Of a stretch of 64,000 nt of DNA, positions 49,339-56,967 are shown one piece after another. The position numbers and the translations under genes were made by a program. The DNA lies in contig JAQYVZ010000016.1 in NCBI GenBank assembly GCA_030145205.1, positions 1 through 64,000 of the forward strand, in the 5' to 3' direction. The DNA is from Desulfuromonadales bacterium. GTDB taxonomy: Bacteria; Desulfobacterota; Desulfuromonadia; Desulfuromonadales; BM103. Each line of letters starts with the position of its first letter. The first letter of the stretch is position 1. The notes beneath the pieces are model-generated. The model did no database searches, was not told where the DNA came from, and saw only the letters and a list, made by a program, of their open reading frames with translations.

Positions 49339-50326
49339 CAACAACCTGATTTACGAAACCGTGATTCTCGGCTCCGGCCCCGCCGGCCTGACTGCAGCAA
49401 TCTACGCCGGACGGAGTCGCTGCTGTCCGTTGGTGATTCATGGTCACCAGCCTGGTGGTCAGTTGACCACCACCACGCAGATTGACAACTTTCCCGGTTT
49501 CCCGCAAGGGATCGATGGCAACGAACTGATGGAGAATATGCGGCTCCAGGCGGAACGCTTCGGCGCCAACTTTGTCACCGGCAATGTCACCCGGGTTGAT
49601 CTCCGGGAGCGGCCGTTTCGGATCTATGTCGATGACCATGCCTATCGCTGCCTCACCCTGATTGTTGCCACCGGCGCATCTCCCAAGCTGCTCGGCCTGG
49701 GCAACGAGGAATCGCTCTACGGCCGCGGCGTCTCGGTGTGCGCCACCTGCGATGGGTTTTTCTATCGAGACAAGCAGGTCGTGGTCGTGGGCGGCGGCGA
49801 CACTGCCATGGAGGAAGCGGTCTTTCTAACCCGCTTTGCCAGCAAGGTCACGGTAGTACATCGCCGGGATTCCCTGCGAGCGACCCCGGTGCTGGCCGAA
49901 CGCGCCCTGTCCAACAGGCAGGTCGATTTCCACTGGGACTCTGCAGTCAGCGAGATCATTGCGGACGCATCGGGTGTCACGGGCGTCCGCATCAAGGATG
50001 TCAAATCGGATGAAGAAACCGAACTGGCTTGCGACGGTGTTTTTATCGCGATCGGCCATCAACCAAACACGCAACTGTTCGAAGGACAGCTGGAGATGGA
50101 CACGGAGGGTTACATCCAAACCCGCAACGGCACCGAGACCAGCATGCGCGGCGTCATGGCGGCCGGCGATGTGCAGGACCCGCAATTCCGCCAGGCTGTC
50201 ACCGCCGCAGGTAGCGGCTGCATGGCAGCGATCCAGGCGGAACGCTACCTCGATGACCTGCCTTACGACCCGAATTTGAGTTGTCAGAAAGGGGTTTGCC
50301 GGGAAGCAGGGAAATCCGAGGGATAG
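49331..50326 (+). CDS. trxB: TrxB, thioredoxin reductase
   Basis: FAD/NADPH enzyme, 331 residues from the ATG at 49331 (GAGGAG upstream). ILGSGPAGLTAAIYAGR binds FAD, the redox-active CATC is at 137-140, VVVGGGDTAMEEAVFLT binds NADPH, and GVMAAGDVQDPQFRQAVTAAGSGCMAA is the C-terminal FAD motif. A C-terminal extension of about 20 residues carries two extra cysteines (NLSCQKGVC). Pairing with lipA suggests a link between reductant supply and lipoate or cluster repair. Confidence 0.95.
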   Translation: MTDNNLIYETVILGSGPAGLTAAIYAGRSRCCPLVIHGHQPGGQLTTTTQIDNFPGFPQGIDGNELMENMRLQAERFGANFVTGNVTRVDLRERPFRIYVDDHAYRCLTLIVATGASPKLLGLGNEESLYGRGVSVCATCDGFFYRDKQVVVVGGGDTAMEEAVFLTRFASKVTVVHRRDSLRATPVLAERALSNRQVDFHWDSAVSEIIADASGVTGVRIKDVKSDEETELACDGVFIAIGHQPNTQLFEGQLEMDTEGYIQTRNGTETSMRGVMAAGDVQDPQFRQAVTAAGSGCMAAIQAERYLDDLPYDPNLSCQKGVCREAGKSEG

Positions 50327-50476
50327 AGACCGTTCACGACAATACTGGTCGGCCGCTACCGATCAGCGTCTTACGAAACCTGTCTCACAAAGACCCTCGA
50401 TAAGACGGCAGACGAACCAACTGAGGGGAGAAGGCGGATTCACGCTCTTTATAATCCGCCTTCCGGGGACCATTTA

Positions 50477-52096
50477 ATGCGACACTCACACAACACCTTC
50501 TGTTTTGTTTTGGTGTGCCTGCTCCTGTACGGCCTGAGCGTGCCAGTGAGCAGCCGTGCTGTAACACTGGACAGAATGGAACTGGTGAGAGCCTCCCTCG
50601 ACTACCAGCTGCACCAGACGGACGGGCAAGCCACAACCCGAACGGTATCGGACCGTTTCTATGCCGACCGCGACTACCGGCCCGTGTGGCTGACCCGCAA
50701 TGGGGTTAGGCCCGAAGGCTACCTGCTACTCGAGCAGCTTAAAGACTGCCGTTCGCATGGTTTGTCTTCAGAGCGTTACGCGGTTTCCCGCATCCAGAAG
50801 CTTATCGACCAACGGGAGATCGCCTCCCTGACGACCTTGGAGCTCCTGCTCACCCAGAACTATTACCGTTACAGCCTGGACCTGCAAGCAGGGAGAACTG
50901 CTCCAGGCGAAATGGATCCCCGGCAAAAGACCATACACACAGCAACTGACCCTTTGAAGGATCTTGCACGTTCGCTGGAAGATGGGACGTTTTTCTCGGC
51001 CCTGAACCGATCATTCCCACAGGGTTCAGGCTACCAGAAATTGCGTCAGGCACTCGAGACCTACAGGCAATTGCAAACCAAGGGCAGCTGGCCCAGCGTT
51101 GCAACAGACGGGAAGATTCTGGCGTACGGCGACACACACCCAGCGATCCCCCAACTGCGGATCCGTTTGGCGCTGACGAACGACTACCAAACCCCGTTTA
51201 CGCACACCGACCTTTTCGACCAACCGCTGGTTACGGCTCTCAAGCACTTCCAGGCACGCCACGGCCTGCAGTCCAGCGGCCGCCTCGACACAAAGACGCT
51301 TGACGCGCTGAATGTCCCGATCAACCGGCGAATTGAGCAGATCCAGGCCAACCTGGAACGCCTCCGCTGGGGCCCCAGGCGACTTGAGTCCTATTATGTC
51401 TTGGTCAACATGGCAGATTTTCGTTTAAACGTCATCGATCAGAATCGCCAGGCCCTGTCGATGAAAGTCATCGTCGGCAAACCGTATCGCAGCACTCCCG
51501 CTTTCAGTCAGAAATTAACGCACCTGGTCGTCAACCCTTACTGGTACGTACCACGTTCCATTGCTGTCCACGACATCCTTCCCCGAGTCCGTCGCGACCC
51601 GGGTTATCTTGCCAGGCAGAAGTTCCAGGTCTTTCAGACCACCGGGACAGAAACCACCCGGATCGATCCGGCCAAGGTTGACTGGTCGGCATTACGCTCC
51701 GACAGGTTCGACTTTTCTTTCCGTCAGGATCCCGGGCCGGGCAATGCCTTGGGACGCATCAAATTTATTCTCCCTAACCCGTATTCCGTTTTTTTACATG
51801 ATACACCGCAACAGGGCCTGTTTAATCGGGAGGCCAGGACCTACAGTTCTGGCTGCGTCCGCTTGGAAAAGCCCTTTGAGCTGGCGCGCTATCTGCTCAA
51901 AAGAGAGACCCATGGCAGGGGTGATTTTCTCGACAAGACACTGTCAAGCCAGACGCCGCAGGTCATCAAGCTGGAAGAAGCGACACCTGTCCACCTAGTC
52001 TACTGGACAGTCTGGGTCGACCAGAGCGATGCCTTGCAATTTCGGGATGATGTGTACGACCGCAACAGGAAGCTGCGGTTGGCGTTCCGGAGTTAG
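50477..52096 (+). CDS. YcbB/LdtD-type L,D-transpeptidase
   Basis: 539 residues with a signal peptide (MRHSHNTFCFVLVCLLLYGLSVPVSS). N-terminal scaffold domain about 30-230, a peptidoglycan-binding domain near 230-280 (PQLRIRLALTN...LKHFQARHGLQSSGRLDTKTLDALN) and a YkuD-type catalytic domain with FLHDTPQQGLFNREARTYSSGCVRLEKP, including the His and the active-site Cys. It forms 3-3 cross-links in peptidoglycan in the periplasm. Its stop overlaps the stop of the convergent iscU-like gene. Confidence 0.93.
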   Translation: MRHSHNTFCFVLVCLLLYGLSVPVSSRAVTLDRMELVRASLDYQLHQTDGQATTRTVSDRFYADRDYRPVWLTRNGVRPEGYLLLEQLKDCRSHGLSSERYAVSRIQKLIDQREIASLTTLELLLTQNYYRYSLDLQAGRTAPGEMDPRQKTIHTATDPLKDLARSLEDGTFFSALNRSFPQGSGYQKLRQALETYRQLQTKGSWPSVATDGKILAYGDTHPAIPQLRIRLALTNDYQTPFTHTDLFDQPLVTALKHFQARHGLQSSGRLDTKTLDALNVPINRRIEQIQANLERLRWGPRRLESYYVLVNMADFRLNVIDQNRQALSMKVIVGKPYRSTPAFSQKLTHLVVNPYWYVPRSIAVHDILPRVRRDPGYLARQKFQVFQTTGTETTRIDPAKVDWSALRSDRFDFSFRQDPGPGNALGRIKFILPNPYSVFLHDTPQQGLFNREARTYSSGCVRLEKPFELARYLLKRETHGRGDFLDKTLSSQTPQVIKLEEATPVHLVYWTVWVDQSDALQFRDDVYDRNRKLRLAFRS

Positions 52097-52488
52097 TTTT
52101 CGTCCTTGGTCTCGACGGGAGGGGCCTGGGGCTTGCGGTATTCATTGACAGCTGCATGAAACGCAGTCGCCGCCAGGTTGGAACAGTGCATCTTGTCAGC
52201 CGGAAGACCATGCAGGGCTGCGGCAATTTTCGCGTCAGTCACTTCCAACACCTCATCCAGCGTCTTGCCCTTGACCATCTCGCTGGCAATCGACGATGTG
52301 GCGATTGCGGCACCGCAGCCGAAAATTTTATATTTAACATCTTCAACCCGGTCATCCACGATCTTGAAAAAGACCAACAGCGCGTCGCCACAACCCGGAT
52401 CACCGACCTTAACGACCACGTTGGCATCCTTGATGACACCGACATTTCGCGGATTCTTGAAATGTTCCATCACGATATCTGAGTACAT
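52093..52488 (-). CDS. iscU: IscU/NifU-type iron-sulfur cluster scaffold
   Basis: 131 residues, SUF-independent IscU-like scaffold. Ligands Cys 33 and Asp 35 in DPGCGDALLVF, Cys 58 in IFGCGAAIATSS and Cys 102 in MHCSNLAATAF are all present, with AGGAG before the ATG. A Pro-rich tail follows residue 115. No iscS or hscA is adjacent; the DUF134 and NifX-like genes upstream on the same strand suggest a cluster for iron-sulfur or metal-cofactor assembly. Confidence 0.9.
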   Translation of the reverse strand: MYSDIVMEHFKNPRNVGVIKDANVVVKVGDPGCGDALLVFFKIVDDRVEDVKYKIFGCGAAIATSSIASEMVKGKTLDEVLEVTDAKIAAALHGLPADKMHCSNLAATAFHAAVNEYRKPQAPPVETKDEN

Positions 52489-52517
52489 GCGTTTACTCCT
52501 GCTACGCCCGGTTCTGT

Positions 52518-52805
52518 TTAATCCGCTTCAATAATCAGTGCGTGCCCTTCGACAACAGCAGTGATCAATTTCTTGCGACCACTGGTCACCAGCCGCTGGA
52601 CTGTCCCTCTGGACACACCTATCTTCTGCCCGGCTTCCTCCTGAGTCAAGCCCTGGCCGTCACACAACAGCAAGGCCTCAACCTCATCATGTTCGAGGAC
52701 CACGCGCATCAGCTCGCTCATCGGCACCGAAGCTGGTTTATACAGCCCTTCGGTCCGCTGCATGGGACAGTGGCATCTGCGCGGTTTCTTGGGACGCGGG
52801 GACAT
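52518..52805 (-). CDS. DUF134 DNA-binding protein
   Basis: 95 residues. It begins MSPRPKKPRRCHC, the DUF134 start with its Cys-His pair, and a helix-turn-helix follows (LTQEEAGQKIGVSRGTVQRLVTSGRKKL). AGGAGA precedes the ATG. DUF134 proteins commonly sit next to NifX-like or NifB-domain genes, as here on the upstream side. It is a likely regulator of the neighbouring genes, perhaps through a bound metal; direct evidence is lacking. Confidence 0.85.
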   Translation of the reverse strand: MSPRPKKPRRCHCPMQRTEGLYKPASVPMSELMRVVLEHDEVEALLLCDGQGLTQEEAGQKIGVSRGTVQRLVTSGRKKLITAVVEGHALIIEAD

Positions 52806-52871
52806 AGTTTCTCCTGAAAAGGTGCAGGCTGCGTGTCAGCAGCCTGCACGAAAGTAACGCGAACCAAGGCA

Positions 52872-53366
52872 TCAGTAGCGATTACCGCGCCCGAACCCGA
52901 GACCGGCGCCACGGCCAGTGCCCCGCCCTCGTCCGGAACCACGGCCCAGACCGCAACGGACACCGCGGCCGGCACCAAACCCTGCGCCGGCACCAAAACC
53001 AACGCCGCGACCTCTTCCGGTCTCACCGACCTCATCCAGATCAACCGCATCGGTCAATTCCGGAAGACCGGATTTTGCCATAGATTCGAGGTTATCTGCA
53101 ACAGTTGACTTTTGAGCCTGAAAGACTTTCATGCCACGTCGTTCCAGTTCGAACAGCGAACGGGCGCCGATGTTGCCGACCACAACCGCATCCGCACCAG
53201 CGGTGGACAGGTTCCAGAACGGGCCGTCGGCTGGATCGCAAGGGATGACATGTTCAACCTGGCGAGTGTCACTGTCAACCAGCAGGAACAGCTTGGCCGT
53301 TCCAAACCGACCATGCACGCGGCTCTCAATGCTCTGATTTTCGACTACGGGGAAACAGATTTTCAT
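52872..53366 (-). CDS. NifX/NifB-domain (dinitrogenase iron-molybdenum cofactor) protein with Gly/Arg-rich tail
   Basis: 164 residues from the ATG at 53366, six bases after GGAGG. Residues 1-105 match the ribonuclease-H-like NifX/NafY fold (KICFPVVENQSIESRVHGRFGTAKLFLLVD, AGADAVVVGNIGARSLFELERRGMKVFQA). The last 45 residues are a low-complexity Gly/Arg tail with Gly-Phe and Arg-Gly-x repeats (GAGAGFGAGRGVRCGLGRGS) and only one Cys. Such proteins outside nif clusters often bind iron-sulfur or Mo-Fe-S species. It has its own promoter with a 14-bp palindrome. Confidence 0.85.
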   Translation of the reverse strand: MKICFPVVENQSIESRVHGRFGTAKLFLLVDSDTRQVEHVIPCDPADGPFWNLSTAGADAVVVGNIGARSLFELERRGMKVFQAQKSTVADNLESMAKSGLPELTDAVDLDEVGETGRGRGVGFGAGAGFGAGRGVRCGLGRGSGRGRGTGRGAGLGFGRGNRY

Positions 53367-53396
53367 CATAGACCTCCATTGCTAGGCAATAAGTTT

Positions 53397-53442
53397 TGTG
53401 CATATGCACATTACAATATAAGACAGATCCCTGACAAGTCAA
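53397..53442 (-). promoter_or_regulatory. Promoter and operator-like palindrome of the NifX-like gene
   Basis: On the minus strand TTGACT (53442-53437) and TATATT (53420-53415) are spaced 16 bases. A perfect 14-bp palindrome TGTGCATATGCACA at 53397-53410 covers the expected start of transcription, about 40 bases before the gene. It is the right place for a repressor site, and the DUF134 protein is a candidate binder. Confidence 0.6.
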
Positions 53443-53497
53443 CCCCTGATGCCGCTCTTCAGCAAAAAAACAGTGGAAACATTTAATAATTCGCATT

Positions 53498-53513
53498 TGG
53501 CATTGTCTGTGCA
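53498..53513 (+). promoter_or_regulatory. Weak sigma-54-like site upstream of the membrane protein gene
   Basis: TGGCAT-N5-GTGCA has exactly ten bases between GG and GC but two mismatches from consensus. It lies about 110 bases before the plus-strand gene. With no known activator nearby it may be chance. The rest of the 250-base gap before the membrane protein gene is AT-rich. Confidence 0.25.
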
Positions 53514-53621
53514 GAGAATAAACACAAAGAAACTCAAAAAGGCCCTTAAATTCAGCTAGTTATAAATTTTTAATATTGGCAAGTCGGAACAAAACGAGAC
53601 AAGAGCACACGGGAGATTCCC

Positions 53622-54113
53622 ATGAAACCTGACCTCGAAAGCAACGAGACCGCCAAAGCAGCCATGACGCCAAACAGCCTGCTCTCTGCTCAGGCACAAC
53701 TGGATGCCGCCCCCTGGACGGGTACGAACTACCAGGAGATGCTCGGTTCGCTGGTTTTCCTGTTGCTGAGCGGCGGTGCCATTTGGGGGATGCAATTTCA
53801 GACTGCCGTACCGCACGAAATCAGGGCTTTTCTGGGGTCCGCACCCCCGGTCCGATTGATTAATATTGCTCTCGTGGTCTATTTCTCCTGCGCACTGATC
53901 CAGATTCTGCCCCGCACGCTGGATACTACGTTCCGCTATAAGGGCTGGTCACACATTGCTTATCTCGGCGGGTTCTATTTCTTCTATTTCTTTGCTCAAG
54001 CCCTGGAAGCCAACATGACTGCCCTGTTTGCCATTGGCGTGATCCTGCTCACCTTTGAGATCATTGCACTGCAGCTGCGCAAACGCCGTGGGCTGGTTGA
54101 AGTCGAAGAGTAA
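53622..54113 (+). CDS. Unrecognised integral membrane protein
   Basis: 163 residues with four likely membrane spans after a polar N-terminal stretch of about 35 residues: EMLGSLVFLLLSGGAIWGM, LINIALVVYFSCALIQILP, HIAYLGGFYFFYFFAQAL and ALFAIGVILLTFEIIAL. It ends in a basic and acidic tail (RKRRGLVEVEE). Similar proteins in Desulfuromonadales are sometimes labelled menaquinol oxidoreductases, but no heme or quinone motif is visible. Transcribed alone, ending at a strong terminator. Confidence 0.6.
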   Translation: MKPDLESNETAKAAMTPNSLLSAQAQLDAAPWTGTNYQEMLGSLVFLLLSGGAIWGMQFQTAVPHEIRAFLGSAPPVRLINIALVVYFSCALIQILPRTLDTTFRYKGWSHIAYLGGFYFFYFFAQALEANMTALFAIGVILLTFEIIALQLRKRRGLVEVEE

Positions 54114-54136
54114 AAACGCTCAACACATCATTGAAC

Positions 54137-54178
54137 GAAAAGCGGGCTGTCACAAAAAGTGACAGCCCGCTTTCATTT
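54137..54178 (+). terminator. Intrinsic terminator after the membrane protein gene
   Basis: A 15-bp perfect stem AAAGCGGGCTGTCAC (54139-54153) with GTGACAGCCCGCTTT (54159-54173), loop AAAAA, followed by a short T-rich stretch. Stable in both directions, so it may also protect the convergent channel transcript. Confidence 0.8.
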
Positions 54179-54328
54179 GGTCTTTTCACCACAGGTTGGT
54201 CAAAAAACAGTTTTATCCGAAAAACTGTGTGGGAATACGCCAACCACCAACAAACTAAACCCGCCAATTAACGAGACTTGACACTCGGACCGCACAATCT
54301 CAAATGAGACAGCGAGGCTCAGCCACCC

Positions 54329-55132
54329 TCAGAGTTTCGCCCCACAGAATTTACAATGCGCAGCGTCCACGTCATGCCCCTCGGCGCTGCATTCCGGACA
54401 GGCTTGTGTACTGACGGCCCGCATGCGCTTGCCGATCTCGGCGGTAAAAATACCGGTCGGCACAGCGATAATGCTGTAGCCGAGGATCATGACGCCGGTC
54501 GCCAGGAACTGGCCGAGGCTGGTTTGCGGTGAAATATCCCCATAGCCAACCGTCGTCAACGTGACAACCGCCCAGTAGATGCTCCGTGGAATGCTGGTGA
54601 AGCCATTCGCTTCGCCCTCCACCAGGTACATTATCGAGCCGATGATCACAACAAGTGTCATGATCGTGTACAGGAAGACAGAAATTTTACGGCTGCTGGC
54701 ACGGAGGGAACGAACCAGAAGATTCGCCTCATCAAGGTAGTTCATCAGCTTGAGCACCCGGAAAATCCGCAAAACCCTGAGGATGCGAATGGCAAGCAGG
54801 TAGCGCGACCCGGGAAGAAGCAGGCTGAGGTAGGTCGGCAGAATGCTGAGCAGATCAACGATGCCGTAAAAGCTGACTGCATATTTGAGGGGACGACCGA
54901 CGCAGCTCAACCGGAGAAAGTACTCGATTGTGAAAAGCAGGGTAAAGAACCATTCAACGCCGAGCAACAAACCCCCGTAGGCCAGGCGAATGCCGCTGAC
55001 GCTGTCAAGCATGACCGCCAGAACACTCAACACGATGCTCAGAATCAGCAGCAGATCAAAGAGTTTCCCTGCCGGCGTGTCCGCTTCAAAAATAATCTCG
55101 TGCAGGCGGTTACGATGTCTCTGTTCTGTCAT
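54329..55132 (-). CDS. Kv-type voltage-gated potassium channel with C-terminal zinc ribbon
   Basis: 267 residues. Six spans are readable, with a charged S4 (RYLLAIRILRVLRIFRVLKL, arginine every third residue) and the selectivity filter VTLTTVGYGDIS. The C-terminus is an added zinc-ribbon-like motif CPECSAEGHDVDAAHCKFCG with two CxxC pairs. Prokaryotic channels of the KvAP type are common; a CxxC finger on the cytoplasmic tail is less usual and could sense redox or metal. It has no visible operon partner. Confidence 0.9.
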   Translation of the reverse strand: MTEQRHRNRLHEIIFEADTPAGKLFDLLLILSIVLSVLAVMLDSVSGIRLAYGGLLLGVEWFFTLLFTIEYFLRLSCVGRPLKYAVSFYGIVDLLSILPTYLSLLLPGSRYLLAIRILRVLRIFRVLKLMNYLDEANLLVRSLRASSRKISVFLYTIMTLVVIIGSIMYLVEGEANGFTSIPRSIYWAVVTLTTVGYGDISPQTSLGQFLATGVMILGYSIIAVPTGIFTAEIGKRMRAVSTQACPECSAEGHDVDAAHCKFCGAKL

Positions 55133-55250
55133 GGAAGCCCCGAAAAAGTCGATTAAATGACCTGATCATGGGATGAATGGTTAAGGATGTCAAGACCAAG
55201 GAAACGACAGGGGGGCTCGACAAAGCGGGTGCCTGCCCCGACAGAGGGCT

Positions 55251-55934
55251 TCAGACGAAATGCCATCGATGCACCGAGGTCACTCGGCCTGCGGTAGCAA
55301 AAGCGCCAGGATAATCGCGATCAACCGTAAACGACCGGATCCACCATTTTGCATCTGTCATGACTGTAGCGGAGACGGAGAACCCGCAGCCCTGGCCCTT
55401 CAACCAAGCCTCCTTACGGGTCCACAACCGGTAAAAGCCTCGCCGACGGTGCGTGACATGATATCGCATCAACTGAGCCGTCTCTTCAGCGGAGAAGAAC
55501 CGTGTGGCGATGTTTTCACAATCCAGACCGAGATCAATCTTCTCGACATCGACCCCAATGTCGACACCCGAAGCCACAGCGAGCAAGCCCCAGCAGCCGG
55601 CATGAGACAGGTTGAACTGCAACGCCTCGCCGGCGGCACCTACCAGACGCGGTTTACCATGCGCGCCGTAGGCAAAAGAGAGCTCCTCGGGGGGATGATC
55701 AAGATATCGAGATAGGACCTGCCGCAGTCGCCCACGAGCGACCACAAAATGGTGCGCCTTGGCAGGGTCAAGCAAACGTTCGGCCCGCGCCAGTTCGTCG
55801 CGGCTCAACAGCCGTTGCAACCCAGCCGCCTCCGCAGCCAAAAGATCAAGGCGAAAACGCCAGAGGTGCACCTGACTCTTTGCCAAAGTGACATGAGAAG
55901 GAGAGTTTTCCCAAGGGACCAGAGAAGGAGCCAT
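55251..55934 (-). CDS. Sfp-type 4'-phosphopantetheinyl transferase
   Basis: 227 residues from the ATG at 55934; a longer frame overlaps oleD out of frame. Motifs are intact: NLSHAGCWGLLAVAS, GVDVEKID and the core FYRLWTRKEAWLKGQGCGFS. It attaches phosphopantetheine from CoA to carrier proteins. The two sequence blocks and a length near 230 point to the Sfp rather than AcpS class. It starts about 40 bases after the oleD stop on the same strand, and appears to be the last gene of the ole operon. No carrier protein is encoded here. The start lacks a strong ribosome-binding site. Confidence 0.85.
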   Translation of the reverse strand: MAPSLVPWENSPSHVTLAKSQVHLWRFRLDLLAAEAAGLQRLLSRDELARAERLLDPAKAHHFVVARGRLRQVLSRYLDHPPEELSFAYGAHGKPRLVGAAGEALQFNLSHAGCWGLLAVASGVDIGVDVEKIDLGLDCENIATRFFSAEETAQLMRYHVTHRRRGFYRLWTRKEAWLKGQGCGFSVSATVMTDAKWWIRSFTVDRDYPGAFATAGRVTSVHRWHFV

Positions 55935-55974
55935 CAAGAAGTCCACGTAAAGAGACTGAACCTGTTCGATCAGT

Positions 55975-56967
55975 TCAATCCGTTGTTGCCAGCCATTCCT
56001 TGAGACGGACCATGCCCTCATCAAAGGAGACTTCCGGCGCATAGCCGAAATCGGCCCGTGCTGCCGCAAGATCGAACCAGTGCGCCGTGGAGAGCTCACG
56101 GGCCACAAAACGGGTCATGCGCGGCTCGCCCGGCAGTTTCAGCAGACCGTAGATTTTTTCCAGCAGCCAGCCCACCGTATAGGCCAGCCCCGGTGAAATG
56201 GTTCCGGAGACCGGTGCAACCCCACCGGCTGCGAGGATGCGGTTGACAACATCCCAGAGTGGCAGCGGCTCTCCCTGCGAAAGGAAGTACGCCTTGCCGG
56301 CAACAGCTGAACCAACATCCAGATGCTCTGCAGCCTGCAGATGGGCCCGCGCGGCGTTGTCAATGTAGATGGTATCCACCAGGCATTCCCGGGTGCCGAT
56401 GCGGCGCAAGGCGCCTTTACGACCACGTTCGAGAATCCGTGGCACCAGGTGGTTGTCTTCCGGGCCCCAGATCAGATGAGGCCGCAAGGCGACGGTCGCT
56501 AAAGCCGGCCCGTTGGCCTGCAGGACAAACTGCTCTGCCACGGACTTGGTCTGCGGGTAAAAAGCGTGGTAATGGTCCGGGTAAGGTACCGATTCGTTGA
56601 CGCCCTCCATGTCGCGACCATCAAACACCACACTCGGGGAGCTGGTATAAACCAGACGCCGGATGCTGTGGGTACGGCAGGCCTGGATCACATTCTCTGT
56701 CCCGAGGACGTTCGCACGGTAGAACTCCCGATAGGGCCCCCAGACGCCCGCCTTGGCAGCAACATGGTAGACAATATCGCAATCGGCGGTGGCCGCTACA
56801 ACAGCGTTGCCATCAGCCAGATCGCCAAGACGTTGCTCAACTCCCAAGGTCTCCAGTTCGGCATGGGACACACGTGAGAAGGAACAGACCTCTGTTCCCT
56901 GCCCCAGCAGCATGCGCACGATCGCCTTGCCGAGAAAACCGCCGCCGCCTGTCACCAGCGCTTTCAT
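55975..56967 (-). CDS. oleD: OleD, NAD(P)H-dependent 3-keto acid reductase (SDR superfamily)
   Basis: 330 residues. Cofactor site VTGGGGFLGKAIVRML at 5-20, YTSSPSVVFDG in the core and the catalytic Tyr 137 and Lys 141 in YPQTKSVAEQ. Extended SDR of the 3-beta-hydroxysteroid dehydrogenase type. In long-chain olefin synthesis OleD reduces the 2-alkyl-3-keto acid from OleA to the 3-hydroxy acid. The start overlaps the oleC stop by 4 bases (ATGA). GGAG lies upstream. Confidence 0.92.
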   Translation of the reverse strand: MKALVTGGGGFLGKAIVRMLLGQGTEVCSFSRVSHAELETLGVEQRLGDLADGNAVVAATADCDIVYHVAAKAGVWGPYREFYRANVLGTENVIQACRTHSIRRLVYTSSPSVVFDGRDMEGVNESVPYPDHYHAFYPQTKSVAEQFVLQANGPALATVALRPHLIWGPEDNHLVPRILERGRKGALRRIGTRECLVDTIYIDNAARAHLQAAEHLDVGSAVAGKAYFLSQGEPLPLWDVVNRILAAGGVAPVSGTISPGLAYTVGWLLEKIYGLLKLPGEPRMTRFVARELSTAHWFDLAAARADFGYAPEVSFDEGMVRLKEWLATTD

